A DNA stretch of 64,000 bases from Trichuris trichiura (taxonomy: Eukaryota; Nematoda; Enoplea; Trichinellida; Trichuridae): positions 124,001 through 188,000 of the forward strand of contig JBAJFE010000004.1 in the NCBI GenBank assembly GCA_037903355.1. The letters run 5' to 3'. Under the pieces are notes generated by a model, which saw nothing but the letters and a program-made list of their open reading frames with translations, searched no databases and had not been told where the DNA came from. The position numbers were made by a program, and so were the translations under genes. Below, piece after piece: positions 37,881 to 47,471 of this stretch. Every line of letters begins with the position of its first letter. Positions within the stretch are counted from its first letter, which is position 1.

Positions 37881-38826
37881 TCTTTGACATAATGCGGCTG
37901 GCCATGGAGCTAACGAAGTCAAACCGTTTCAGCATACGTTTTTCTTCTATCATTTTTCTAATCTGTTTCTTTTGTCTTAAGCGATCCCGTCTCAATTTAC
38001 GTTGGTAAGCTACGCAAAGTAAAATAATTGAAATAACCAATACTGTCACCAAAACAATTGCAATTCTGAGCGGTGCTGCTTCCTGCAATTCATCCACCTC
38101 GTAGTGCACGGACAGTTGACAGTAATCTCCGGTATGACCGTGTTTGCATGTGCACTTTTCTTGTTGGATTATGCAATGTTGCATTGGCTTGGCGGCGCAT
38201 ACGAACATACTAAATGTAACATTGTTACAAGGCTGATAAGTTGCTTCGTCGAATTCGCTTGTTCCTATTTTCACCGTAAGGCAGAGTGGAAATCCCAATG
38301 CTTTTTCTTCAAAAAGCTTTCTCAGTGTGTCCTTAGAGAGACCAAGTTCACTTTTCAATTTGCCTTCTTCGTTTGTGAATTGGACGTAAAAGTCACTGTT
38401 GTTCGTGTGACGAAATAGTACCATTACAGTTTTTTTTTCTTCACTTGACTTGGTGATTTTAATTATTCTCAATCCGTTCAGTATGAGCTTATTTGTTTTC
38501 GACTGAACAGCCTCGTACATTTGTCTTGGCAGTACGTGAAACTGAGCTCCTCCACTTTCGTACGTAACGAAGGAGTGCAAAATTCCATTTGTCTCATCCT
38601 TGCATACATGCATCGCTTCCATATATTTATTCTCGAACAGGAAATTGTTTCCTTCTAAATAATGCCACGAGAGGCAAGCGTTGTTTGGTTGGTCATGATG
38701 AAGAAATAGTTTCCCTTTTATTTTCTGCGGACAAACATTAGTATCACCGTAATAGGTGCCGACTAGTATGACCAACGTTAGGATAAGAAAAGGCCATCTT
38801 ACTTTATAATTCCAGCTTAACATCAT
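37876..38826 (-). CDS. Type I membrane protein with lectin-like region and EGF module (paralogue 1)
   Basis: A single-exon 316-aa protein. Signal peptide, residues about 1-27, then a Cys-containing N-terminal region (CPQ..., NACLSWHYL, YMEAMHVCKDETNGILHSF) that loosely resembles the first half of a C-type lectin domain. An EGF-like module follows at about 210-236 (C..C..CTCKHGHTGDYC). One TM helix at about 253-274 (LRIAIVLVTVLVISIILLCV) precedes a strongly basic cytoplasmic tail. The paralogue at 46087-47058 has the same order of parts and shares GLSK, LF, L-CL and the EGF spacing. The first ATG in frame is at 38826. The lectin assignment is tentative because the WND or EPN type ligand motifs are not visible. 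Likely a surface or secretory-pathway protein of unknown ligand. Confidence 0.8.
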   Translation of the reverse strand: MMLSWNYKVRWPFLILTLVILVGTYYGDTNVCPQKIKGKLFLHHDQPNNACLSWHYLEGNNFLFENKYMEAMHVCKDETNGILHSFVTYESGGAQFHVLPRQMYEAVQSKTNKLILNGLRIIKITKSSEEKKTVMVLFRHTNNSDFYVQFTNEEGKLKSELGLSKDTLRKLFEEKALGFPLCLTVKIGTSEFDEATYQPCNNVTFSMFVCAAKPMQHCIIQQEKCTCKHGHTGDYCQLSVHYEVDELQEAAPLRIAIVLVTVLVISIILLCVAYQRKLRRDRLRQKKQIRKMIEEKRMLKRFDFVSSMASRIMSKK

Positions 38827-39240
38827 GGCCACTTGAAATCTTCACAAACGGAATGCTTCATTGCTCGCTGCCCGCTTGTTATTCTTATTTTAAATTTCAC
38901 CCAGAGTAACTTCATTTTAAAGTGTTGAATATTCCCTGCGAGCACTTCCGCATTGCTCATAAATTGCCAGCAGAAAGTATGTTTTATGCTTCGGTCCAGA
39001 CACTTGTTTTAAACGTACGGTAAATTAAAATTTCAAAACAACATAGCAAGCTATTCATTATATGTGTTAGAGGCAAAGTTATGAAATGTGCGCGCCATGT
39101 TAACGTGCTGTATACTTTGCTTGGGCATTATATAGAATGCCAATTAATATTTAAGTGTGAACCGTGTCTTGGGCAGTGAAAGAACTTATGGTCTTGTCAA
39201 CTGCGACTCCACAAACCTACAGTAGCGACAGCTATTGGAT
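38827..39240. other. Upstream region of paralogue 1
   Basis: About 410 bp between the start of paralogue 1 and the large Penelope insertion. It presumably holds the promoter; no motif is recognised. Confidence 0.4.
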
Positions 39241-39360
39241 AAAGTGGGTTGTTGTGAAAACATGATGCTTTTGTACGGGAGCGTGTGTTTTCATATTGAA
39301 AATATCTTTAATACGGATTCTCTCCCGTTGAGAAGTAAAATAAAAGATTTTTTCTTCCTT

Positions 39361-39398
39361 CCGAAGCTTTCAGGTCTGCCGCGACCCATCTTCAGCGG
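39361..39398 (-). ncRNA. Hammerhead ribozyme motif (intact core)
   Basis: On the minus strand helix I CCG pairs with CGG. The core is CTGAAGA, one extra T, helix II GGGTC/GACCT (one G-U) with a 6-nt loop, and GAAAGC then TT at the cleavage site. It lies downstream of the minus-copy reading frame, in the 3' terminal region, as known for Penelope-like elements. Confidence 0.7.
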
Positions 39399-39635
39399 TC
39401 CAGTGAAGTTTGTGGTGGTTACTGAGGCGACATTTGTCTTCCGTCACTTATCAGCGTTTAGAACGAGAGTATTAAAGTTCTCCATCTGTGTCTCTCAGCT
39501 GTCAGTATTCTTGTAGAAATTTGTTAATGCATGGGCTGACCTTCTAGTTTCGTTTTCAATTTTTATCCCTTTGTTCCAAAAATGTGATTTGATTTTTGTT
39601 CTGTGTTTCAGTTCCTATTGATTTTAGCTTGTCTG

Positions 39636-40565
39636 TCAACTATTAAGGGAACAACAATTGTGGAGTGTAATGATATTTGTCCATAAATCACTAATGTCTG
39701 CCCCTTGGTCTCGATTGAAAGTCAAGCTGTTTCTAATATAGAGAGCCTCTTTTAGTTTTCTTAGGTGTAGGTTACTTTCATAGCAAAGGGCTCTTGGATG
39801 GAGGGCCTGTTTGCAATTCACCGTATGTTCTACCACCGCGGAAGCTTGAATTGCCTTTTCCATTTTTGTTGGATCCAATATTGGTCTTCCGCGGCGAGGT
39901 ATTTGGGAGTGCATATTGTGTAGGCTACTTTTTGCATTGTTGTAATGGTTTATTCTTATGTGTTCTGCACCGTGTGTTCTAACATTCCGGGCTCTGCTAC
40001 GTAAACTGCTCAACAAGAGCATTCATCTAGATGAGACCCGTTCTTTCGTTTATGGGAATTTTTCTTTTGTCCGTCCGGAGAATTGCTCTGAGATTGGGAG
40101 AATTTTTGAAAAAGACTCTGAAACCCAATCTTTTACCTAGCTGAATAAACTTTTCGCCTAGTCCCGCCACATATGGAACAACTAAACGTGGATATAGTGA
40201 GGTATTAGGATCAGGAGCTTTACCTTTGTGTAGCCTGTATTTGAATACTCGGTCAACGAAGGATTTAGGATAATGATTTTTCTAGAAGACTTTTCTAATA
40301 TAGTTAAGTTCCGGCTGTAGATATTCAGGGTCACATATATTGACTGCCCTATCGACCATTCCGGAGAGAATTCCACGCATTACTGATCGTGGATGATGTG
40401 AGTAGAAGTTGAGATATTGTTCAGTCTGCGTCGGTTTTCTATAGACTCTGGTTTTAAGCCCTTCATTTGTGCGAATAATAAGCACATCTAGAAAGGGAAG
40501 ACTTTTGTTTTCTTCTTTTTCCATGGTGAATACTATCTGGTTTGGGCGCATGTTGTTGAGGAACC
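39636..40565 (-). pseudogene. Broken Penelope reverse transcriptase / GIY-YIG fragment (minus copy)
   Basis: The translation matches the plus-strand copy from its RT region FLNNMRPNQIVF to the terminal LHNCCSLNS. It is interrupted by an in-frame stop after NYIRKVF, and the GIY-YIG core is disrupted just after RTGLI near 40030, so it cannot make a functional nuclease. 5' truncated at the dimer junction. Confidence 0.82.
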
Positions 40566-41711
40566 TTTGACAACAAATACTACAAACAATCCAGCGGAGT
40601 TCCAATGGGCAGTTCTTTATCCCCAGTCTTAGCAGAAGTTTTTATGGAAAACCTTGAAAGAAGAATTTTCAAAAACGTAGACAGACAAATCGCCCCACTC
40701 CTCTTCAAAAGATATGTGGACGATATCTTTGTAATTATCAAGGCCGGAAAAGAAGAACAATTTCTACAATTCCTCAACAACATGCGCCCAAACCAGATAG
40801 TCTTCACCATGGAAAAAGAAGAAAACAAAAGTCTTCCCTTTCTAGATGTGCTTATTATTCGCACAAATGAAGGGCTTAAAACCAGAGTCTATAGGAAACC
40901 CACGCAGACTGAACAATATCTCAACTTCTCATCACATCATCCACGATCAGTAATGCGTGGAATCCTCTCCGGAATGGTCGATAGGGCAGTCAATATATGT
41001 GATCCTGAATATCTACAGCCGGAACTTAACTATATTAGAAAAGTCTTCTACAAAAATCATTATCCTAAATCCTTCATTGACCGAGTATTCAAATACAGGC
41101 TACACAAAGGTAAAGCTCCTGATCCTAATACCTCACTATATCCACGTTTAGTTGTTCCATATGTGGCGGGACTAGGCGAAAAGTTTATTCAGCTAGGTAA
41201 AAGATTGGGTTTCAGAGTCTTTTTCAAAAATTCTCCCAATCTCGGATCAATTCTCCGGACGGACAAAAGAAAAATTCCCATAAACGAAAGAACGGGTCTC
41301 ATCTACGCGATCGAATGCTCTTGTTCAGCAGTTTACGTCGGCGAAACAAGGAATACTTTAGAACACCGATTCCAAGTACACATAAAAAAACTAAACAGTT
41401 ACAACAATGCAAAAAGTAGCCTACACAATATGCACTCCCCAATACCTCGCCGCGGAAGACCAATATTGGATCAAACAAAAACCATGGAAAAGGCAATTCA
41501 ATCTTCCGCGGTGGTAGAACATGCGGTGAATTGCAAGCTGCCCCTCCATCCAAGAGCCCTTTGCTATGAAAGTAACCTACACCTAAGAAAACTAAAAGAG
41601 GCTCTCTATATTAGAAATAACGTGACTTTCAATCGAGACCAAAGGGCAGACATTAGTGATTTATGGACAAATATCATTACACTCCACTATTGTTGTTCCC
41701 TTAATAGTTGA
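40560..41711 (+). CDS. Penelope-like element RT palm plus GIY-YIG endonuclease (5' truncated)
   Basis: This is the C-terminal part of a Penelope-like retroelement polyprotein, which copies element RNA at a nick made by its own nuclease. In frame upstream of Met 40605 lies FDNKYYKQSSGVPMG, so translation of a full element would start further 5'. The RT motif SGVPMGSSLSP and the catalytic YVDD (residues 37-40 counted from that Met) are intact, but the fingers and earlier palm motifs are lost. The GIY-YIG nuclease has GLIY (231-234), YVGE (244-247) and the following arginines (R249, R255), and a CxC just before. It ends LHYCCSLNS at a TGA followed by about 240 bp of 3' sequence and a hammerhead. 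The truncation makes it non-autonomous. Confidence 0.9.
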   Translation, partial: GTFDNKYYKQSSGVPMGSSLSPVLAEVFMENLERRIFKNVDRQIAPLLFKRYVDDIFVIIKAGKEEQFLQFLNNMRPNQIVFTMEKEENKSLPFLDVLIIRTNEGLKTRVYRKPTQTEQYLNFSSHHPRSVMRGILSGMVDRAVNICDPEYLQPELNYIRKVFYKNHYPKSFIDRVFKYRLHKGKAPDPNTSLYPRLVVPYVAGLGEKFIQLGKRLGFRVFFKNSPNLGSILRTDKRKIPINERTGLIYAIECSCSAVYVGETRNTLEHRFQVHIKKLNSYNNAKSSLHNMHSPIPRRGRPILDQTKTMEKAIQSSAVVEHAVNCKLPLHPRALCYESNLHLRKLKEALYIRNNVTFNRDQRADISDLWTNIITLHYCCSLNS

Positions 41712-41953
41712 CACACAAGCTAAAATCAATGGGAACTGAAACACTGAAGAAAAATCAAATCACATTTTTGGAACAAAGGGATAAAAATTGAAAACAAAAC
41801 TACAAGGTGAGCCCATGCATTAACAAATTTCTACAAGAATACTGGCAGCTGACAGACACAGATGAAGAACTTTAAAACTCTCGTTTTAAAAAATGTGCCT
41901 CCAGAAGTGACGAAGACAATGCTGCTCCAGTAACCACCACAAACTTCATTGGA

Positions 41954-41991
41954 CCGCTGAAGACGGGTTGCGGCAGACCCGAAAGCTTCGG
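41954..41991 (+). ncRNA. Hammerhead ribozyme motif (intact core)
   Basis: Helix I CCG/CGG. The core is CTGAAGA (41957-41963), extra C, helix II GGGTT/GACCC (one G-U) with a 6-nt loop, and GAAAGC then TT at the cleavage site. It is located about 240 bp after the Penelope reading frame and near the element end. Confidence 0.72.
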
Positions 41992-42542
41992 AAGGAAGAA
42001 AAAATCTTTTTATTTTACTTCTCAACGGGAGAGAATCCGTATTAAAGATATTTTCAATATGAAAGTGGGTTGTTTTGTCGCTGCGTCGTGGCTGTGCTGC
42101 CCTTATATTTTGGCTTAAGCTTAGGTTAGGGCAGAACACGATACTGGCAAAGTTCTCACGCCAAAGTACAAAGTTTTTCGCGGAGCCTATTACATTCTGC
42201 GCTGGGCTAAGCTTATGCCAAGATATAAGGAACGTATAGTCGGCAAAGTAGCAAGAAAAACAACCTATTTTGTCCCATAGATGTCGCAACTGTAAGCTCG
42301 TAGGGGCGCAAGTGAAAAGACTCGATTTAATACTTTACAGGTTTGTCGTTTGCTACTGCACAGAATGCCTAGGAAATAGGAAATGTATAAAATGTTAAGT
42401 GCTTCATGCGCTGTTCAGAGATTTTCAGTATCATGTAGATTGCCTAGTCATTATACAGAATGCTTAATTTCATACTTTGCCTTTTACACACACACATATA
42501 TATGTACAGTCGGTTATGTGATTTCTTGATACGAGACCGTGT

Positions 42543-42785
42543 GTTTTCATAATGAGATAGCTTTATTACGGAGAGAGTCCCGTTTAATGTGCGATAAAGG
42601 CTTGAACTCCGGAGCTTTTGGGTCAACCGAGACTCGTCTTCAGCGGTCTTAAATGATAAAATGGATATTTATAATTTAAGACCGCTGAAGACAGGTCTCG
42701 ATTGACCTGAAAGCTCCGGAATTCAAGCCTTCATCGCACATTAAACGGGACTCTCTCCGTAGTAAAGCTATTTCATTATGAAAAC
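42543..42785. mobile_element. Inverted-repeat Penelope-type terminus pair
   Basis: Arms at about 42543-42653 and 42674-42785 are inverted copies (shared GTTTTCATAATGAGATAG, CGGGACTCTC and CTCCGGA blocks) around a 20-bp centre. The right arm carries an intact hammerhead (42682-42719). The left arm carries a decayed one on the minus strand (42609-42646), where the G of GAAA is A and helix II is mispaired. No clear target duplication was found; the left flank TACAGTCGGTT resembles a pogo end. Confidence 0.65.
42682..42719 (+). ncRNA. Hammerhead ribozyme motif (intact core)
   Basis: Helix I CCG/CGG. The core is CTGAAGA (42685-42691), extra C, helix II AGGTC/GACCT with a 6-nt loop, and GAAAGC then TC at the cleavage site. 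Perfect pairing throughout. Confidence 0.72.
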
Positions 42786-43218
42786 TTTACAGTTGGCTCT
42801 CGTTATGCGCGGTTAATGCGTCCCGGCTTTTGAGCTTTACACCGCGTTAAACTGAATTCGGCGTTATATAGGATACCCTATGAAAAAAGCTAAATAGCTT
42901 ATATTCTAGCTGCATATTTCGTCCTGGCCCCTTGAATTCCTTTCGGAACGGCTCTGAAACCTAGTGATCCTTCGAACCTTAGTATTACGGAATCTAGCTA
43001 CGAGATAATGACATCAATGAGACTGCGCTTGTCCAATGGGGTTAGCCATCAGAGTTTAGGCCATTAGACAGCCTCTAAGGCAGTTACTCCGAAGCTGATC
43101 CAGCCATGTGTGTGCAGCGTCGACAGGCCAATGTTCGACCAAACAGCCGCGCACCTGGCTTGAAAAGGTGGAGGAGCTACTCCTGAGGAAAAACTCGGCT
43201 GGAGGGCAACTCCTGCGT

Positions 43219-43256
43219 GCGCTGACGACGGTTCAAAAGCGAGTCGAAAGCTTCGC
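43219..43256 (+). ncRNA. Hammerhead ribozyme motif (intact core)
   Basis: Helix I GCG/CGC. The core is CTGACGA (43222-43228), extra C, helix II GGTTC/GAGTC (two G-U pairs) with a 6-nt loop, and GAAAGC then TT at the cleavage site. The surrounding 350 bp looks like a further Penelope-type fragment (AAGAACGGGAAAAATTC near 43331) lying inside the pogo composite. Confidence 0.65.
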
Positions 43257-43530
43257 CAGACTGTTGTTTGGTTTTTTACGCTTTAACGAGATTAAAAGGG
43301 TTTTAGCCTATTTGACTCGTTTTTGGCAAATAAGAACGGGAAAAATTCATGTACCTCTTCTGTTCAACAACTGCCCCTGTTACGAAGTCATTCGCTTATT
43401 ACAGTGGCCATATATATACACATATACAGTCGGCCCTCGTTATCCACGAGGTTCTATACAACGCGGTTCGTCCAGCGTGAAGTAGTGACATCAGCTTTTA
43501 CACGGCAGTACAGGAGATAAAGCCTAGAAC

Positions 43531-43847
43531 ATTTAATAGTTGCTGGAAGCGTTTGTGGGGAGATGCAGTCAGTGAACGAGAGGACTTAAGTGCCGCCGAT
43601 GAGAAAGTCATGGACATAGTGAAATTGTCGAGGAATTGGGGGTGAGGGTTTCTCCGACATGATAGAAGACGATGTCAGGGAGCACTTAAAAGATTTTGGA
43701 AAACCGTTCACCAACGAGGAACTCAAGGAACTGATGCGATCACCTACGGGCAGCGACGACGACGTTATGGAAGATACAGAAGCTCAAACACCCTCAGATT
43801 GGACGCTGCAAAAGCTTGCCAGTATTTTCCGGCAAGCGCGATCCTAA
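43531..43847 (+). pseudogene. Tigger/jerky-type transposase C-terminal remnant
   Basis: The translation gives FNSCWKRLWGDAV, then DEKVMDIVKLSRNWG, then after a frameshift near 43640 GEGFSDMIEDDVREHLKDF and FTNEELKELM. This is the pattern seen at the C terminus of Tigger-like transposases (acidic helices after the DDE core). The DDE catalytic domain is absent. A stretch reading QLPITMFLNKAP near 43930 may be the residual tail. Confidence 0.6.
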
Positions 43848-44579
43848 AGGATATGATTGCTGAATACGATCCATCCGCTGCAAGATTTATCCGATAAAGC
43901 GAAGAAAAGGCAGATACAGCTCCCTATAACAATGTTCTTAAACAAAGCTCCGGCAGCTGCGAAGACTAACATTTTAAGGTGAGAAGTTTCGCTGCCAACA
44001 AGTTCTCATGAAACTGTAGAACTGACTATTCTCCAGGGGATCTGCGCCCACCTACAGAAAGTGGGTAAATTGATTCCTGATGCCCCAAATGTCTCTGCCG
44101 TAGACGTTTTGTTCCATGTTGATGTGTTCCACGCCATGCTCAATATTTCTGCTTAAGTGCAACTCTGTGTTTTATATTTCTTCTGCTCTGTACCAATTCC
44201 GCGCGCTAGTACATCGCTTAGCTCGTTAAAGCAAGGCGTTTCCCAGGCGTTTAAAGAAAGAGCATCTTATTTTCGCCCTTTCTTGTATCTAACAGCCCTG
44301 ACTCTGATGGCTAACCCTATTGGACAAGCGCAGTCTCACTGATGTCATTATCTCATAGCTAGGTTCCGTAGTACCAAGCTTCGAAGGATCACTAAGTACG
44401 ATAACCGCTCCGGAAGGGAATTCAAGGGGGCAGGACGAAATACGCGGCTAGAATATAAGCAACTTAGCCTTTTTCATAAAGTATCCTATATAACGTGGAT
44501 CCAGCTTAACGCCGTGAAACGCTCAAAATTTTGGACGAATTAACCGCGGATAACGAGGGCCGACTGTATATATATATAT

Positions 44580-44940
44580 ATAAAACAGATAACTTCATAA
44601 CAGATCTCCCGTTTTTCATCAGAAATGTTTCTTGCGAGCTTTCGGCCCCAACCTTGGGCCGTCTTCAGCTCAGACAACCAAACAAACAAAAATTCACGAA
44701 ACCTCTCCTTGCCTTCACCATGTGATCGGCTGGTGAGGAGCTCTTCCATATTGCCAGCCGACGTGGTTTTCTGTCGAGTCGACCTTTGACTCATCGAAGT
44801 TGACTCCACGTGGCCGGTGTGATATCACAGCAGCCCTCAGGCAGCCGTCCTCTGTAAAAACGCGACTTAGAATGAGAGGCGATGACGTTTGCCTAGAAAC
44901 CCTACGCATTCTATCGAATGCCGGCATTTCATACATTGCC
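44580..44940 (-). mobile_element. Decayed Penelope-type fragment with degenerate hammerhead
   Basis: On the minus strand an open stretch (RGVNFDESKVDSTENHVGW) leads into a hammerhead-like core at 44631-44673: CTGAAGA, extra C, helix II GGCCC/GGGCC, GAAAGC, TC. Helix I does not pair (G opposite G), so I do not call it intact. An ACGGGAGATC block follows, as in the other copies. Probably the 3' end of another Penelope family. Confidence 0.5.
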
Positions 44941-46066
44941 TGTAACTTATGCGCTACAGAACTTAGTAAACAAAATAAAGCATTTCAGTACACGGAAAGC
45001 TTTACTAGCAATGATGCCGACACATCGATTTGACTTGGTGTTCAACGAGATACTCGCCAATGCTTCTTTCCCAGGTGCTTTCAGTTTATTAAAAACCGAT
45101 AGTTTCTTACCCTTAATAACATTTGTCTGAAATGCCCATTTCCCTACGATCTTATGTGGATGTGGTCAAGACGCTGAAGCCTCCTTAGCACCGTGGATCG
45201 TTTACTTTCTAGATTTCAGGCATCTTTCTTCGACGACTATGTTCTGATCCACCAGTCACGGACGACTCCAACGACCCAGTAGTCCATCCGGATTCGTTCA
45301 GAATGTTTGCGGTGAACTTCTTCAGAATTGTTCATTCGACGTACTGCTGATCGCTTAAACTTTGCTCTAAACACATTCGCTTAATTCCTAAAAGAATCTG
45401 GAAGTTCTATAGCGGCTTGCTACCACAAAAATTCTGAATTATCAAACTTGGCTGTTTTTTCTATTCTTCACAGTTGTGTACGCCGCCTACACCGACTTGT
45501 TGTGTCCAAGTTGGCATTTTAGGTGGCTACCTGTGAGGAATAGAAAGAAACAGCGAAATCTGACGATTCGGGATTTGTCTTCCGGCATTTTGAACAGCAC
45601 CGCTGAATGGAAACACACTTCTTCGCTCGGCCATTTAAACTCCATTTAAGAGTAGGCGTTGATCAAATAATTAGGAGTACTTTTGGGTAATCAGTGTCTT
45701 GTAGAGCCTAACGAAAAACGGACTATTTCCTTCCATTGAAGCAAATATTAACAGTGCATTCAAAGTTAAATCTAATAAGTCCCTCCATCTTACACTGTAA
45801 CGTTGAAGATGAAGTTGGAATTTCTTTCGCAGAAAAGACGCTTAAGAGAAAGCAAGCTTGAGGTCGACGTGGTCTTCTTTATGACAAGCAAATTTTCCAA
45901 AACGGTGTCATTTTTGAGCAGGCGAACTTTGTTCGAAGGGAATAGGGTAATAATTGCAAGTTTGCGGGAAGAGACGATAACTGCGGTGCAGATTTCTGCT
46001 CTTTTAATTTACTACTTTATTGCTACACAGATGGAAGTAACGGCGCCCCTTTGAAAAGTGCTGAAC
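44941..46066. other. No recognisable gene
   Basis: About 1.1 kb between the mobile-element cluster and paralogue 2. Short open frames such as 45803-46054 (+) show no domain. No repeat boundary could be placed. Confidence 0.45.
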
Positions 46067-46072
46067 TTTATT
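46067..46072 (-). terminator. Poly-A signal of paralogue 2
   Basis: AATAAA on the minus strand about 14 nt after the stop codon of the gene at 46087-47058. Confidence 0.55.
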
Positions 46073-46086
46073 TATAGTTGACCCTT

Positions 46087-47058
46087 TCATTTATGCTTGC
46101 CGAACATAGTTGACATTTGGCTAGTGATTGATTCGAGTACATCAAGCCCTTTATAAGCATGCTTCTTCTCTGCTAGTTTTTTCATTCTTTCATGCCTACG
46201 TTTGCGCTTGCGTATCAAGCGCCGACGAATCAATATGGCAAAGCAGCAAAATAGAAATAGGAATGAGCCAAAGCCAATGAGCATTATATTTACAAGCATT
46301 TGTTGTTCTTTGTCTTCCTTTTCCTTTGGCTTTTCGTAGAACTGACAGAATCTACCAAAGTAGTTTGGCAGACAATTGCACTGTAACCATCCATCTTTGT
46401 CCTTAATACCAGTCTTTATGCAGCCCTTTAGTTCGGCGGTTTCGCAGAGCACTTGGTCAACATGGCTGTCGCAACCGTCTACGTCCGCTAGTTTAAAAGT
46501 GTTTGCATCTGGACCCATAAGTAGGCAGGCGGGTAGATTGTAATTGCTATCAAATAAATTCTGAAAATGAGTCTTTGACAATCCAAAGGCATTTTGCGGA
46601 ACCCAGTCTTGATCCATACTAATTACCGACAATTGAGTGTCGTTATAATAAGCGTCGCGTAACAGCAAGGTCATTGTCTTTTTTGTCGTAGTGTTCTTTA
46701 TATCTAAAACGGCAACTACTCGCATACCACTGTAAAATTTGGGTCTATCCGTTTCGACTATCTTATATATTTCTGCTGGTATATTGAATTCGTGTTTATT
46801 TTTAGTTTGTCTCGTTTCTTGCGTCCTGAAAGCATGCATTCTACCGTTGTACATGGAGTTGCAAACAATTGCGGAATCGATGTACGATTTGAATCTTGTA
46901 TCGACGAAGCCATGCCATGTGAAACACAATCCTTTACCTTTGTCATACCAACCTTGTAAGTCAGTTTTCAAATGCCAAGGGCAAGTTTCACAAACGGATA
47001 AAGTGAACGCTAAAGTGCAAAAAACAGCCGCGCACAAGGCATACTTCGATAGTGACAT
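46087..47058 (-). CDS. Type I membrane protein with lectin-like region and EGF module (paralogue 2)
   Basis: A single-exon 323-aa protein starting at the first in-frame ATG (47058). A classic signal peptide (YALCAAVFCTLAFTLSV) is followed by a Cys-containing region (CETCPWHL, GLCFTWHGF, YIDSAIVCNSMYNGRMHAF) that loosely recalls the N-terminal half of a C-type lectin domain. A middle part contains the paralogue-shared GLSK motif. An EGF-like module lies at about 205-238 (C..C..CNCLPNYFGRFC), a TM helix at about 254-277, then a very basic tail (RRRLIRKRKRRHERMKK). It is parallel to paralogue 1, with mobile elements between them. Function unknown; probably surface-exposed. I found no third copy. 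Confidence 0.82.
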   Translation of the reverse strand: MSLSKYALCAAVFCTLAFTLSVCETCPWHLKTDLQGWYDKGKGLCFTWHGFVDTRFKSYIDSAIVCNSMYNGRMHAFRTQETRQTKNKHEFNIPAEIYKIVETDRPKFYSGMRVVAVLDIKNTTTKKTMTLLLRDAYYNDTQLSVISMDQDWVPQNAFGLSKTHFQNLFDSNYNLPACLLMGPDANTFKLADVDGCDSHVDQVLCETAELKGCIKTGIKDKDGWLQCNCLPNYFGRFCQFYEKPKEKEDKEQQMLVNIMLIGFGSFLFLFCCFAILIRRRLIRKRKRRHERMKKLAEKKHAYKGLDVLESITSQMSTMFGKHK

Positions 47059-47082
47059 TACGTTACTTTGCAGCCGGAACAA

Positions 47083-47471
47083 TTATCAACTGAACCAAAA
47101 ATGGCCCATCTTAAGCTGCTTGAATCTTTGCGACCGCCATCAGCCGACGCATTGTTTTGGAAAAGTTTAAAACTACTTTGGTCACTTCACAATGGCAACT
47201 TTAAACGCAGACAGTTGATAGCCAACTTGAACAGTGTCGTCTCGTCATTCCATTTGCAACTGCACTTTTAACATGGCGAGTTGTATCTAATTTTTTAAAA
47301 ATTTTGTAACGTGCTTTTGAATAAGCCTTTTTCATAGTTGGCGGGAATAACGCTAGTTCAATTTAGGCTTTCAGGGTGATCGTGCTCGGCAAACCCGCTG
47401 AACGCATCGCTAATATTAATTGGTCACATGCAAGACTGGATGTATGACGTTTCAGGTAAATAAAAAGGAAT
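47083..47471. other. Upstream region of paralogue 2
   Basis: About 390 bp. It includes an open frame on the plus strand (47068-47271) with no recognised domain and a CAG/GTAAAT-type donor near 47455, so a small exon of an unrecognised plus-strand gene is possible but unproven. Confidence 0.35.

Larger units (their letters stand above)
39241..42074. mobile_element. Head-to-head inverted dimer of a Penelope-like retroelement, with TSD
   Basis: Two 5'-truncated copies of one Penelope-like element meet head to head near 40566, with their 3' ends outward. The whole 2.8-kb unit is flanked by a single 13-bp direct repeat AAAGTGGGTTGTT (39241-39253 and 42062-42074), so it integrated as one piece. 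Each copy ends with a hammerhead ribozyme downstream of its reading frame (39361-39398 minus, 41954-41991 plus), followed by a terminal block (CAACGGGAGAGAATCCGTAT, then TTTTCAATATGAAA). The plus copy keeps part of the reverse transcriptase and the GIY-YIG nuclease; the minus copy is broken. Confidence 0.88.
42790..44571. mobile_element. Pogo/Tigger-type DNA transposon, composite
   Basis: Long terminal inverted repeats (about 42790-43073 and 44288-44571) start CAGTTGGCTCTCGTTATGCG on the left and, on the opposite strand at the right, CAGTCGGCCCTCGTTATCCG. Both are flanked by TA, the target site of the Tc1/mariner-pogo group. A third copy of the terminal sequence starts at 43427 inside the unit, just before a transposase remnant, so one element appears nested in or fused with another. 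The part at 43074-43426 is unrelated and carries a hammerhead motif. Confidence 0.75.

Noticed and set aside
38104..38418. 104-codon plus-strand open frame
   Set aside because: It is the antisense shadow of paralogue 1.
44631..44673. Hammerhead at the decayed Penelope fragment
   Set aside because: Core and helix II are present but helix I does not pair, so I did not count it as intact.
46739..47170. 143-codon plus-strand open frame
   Set aside because: It is the antisense shadow of the paralogue 2 coding sequence.
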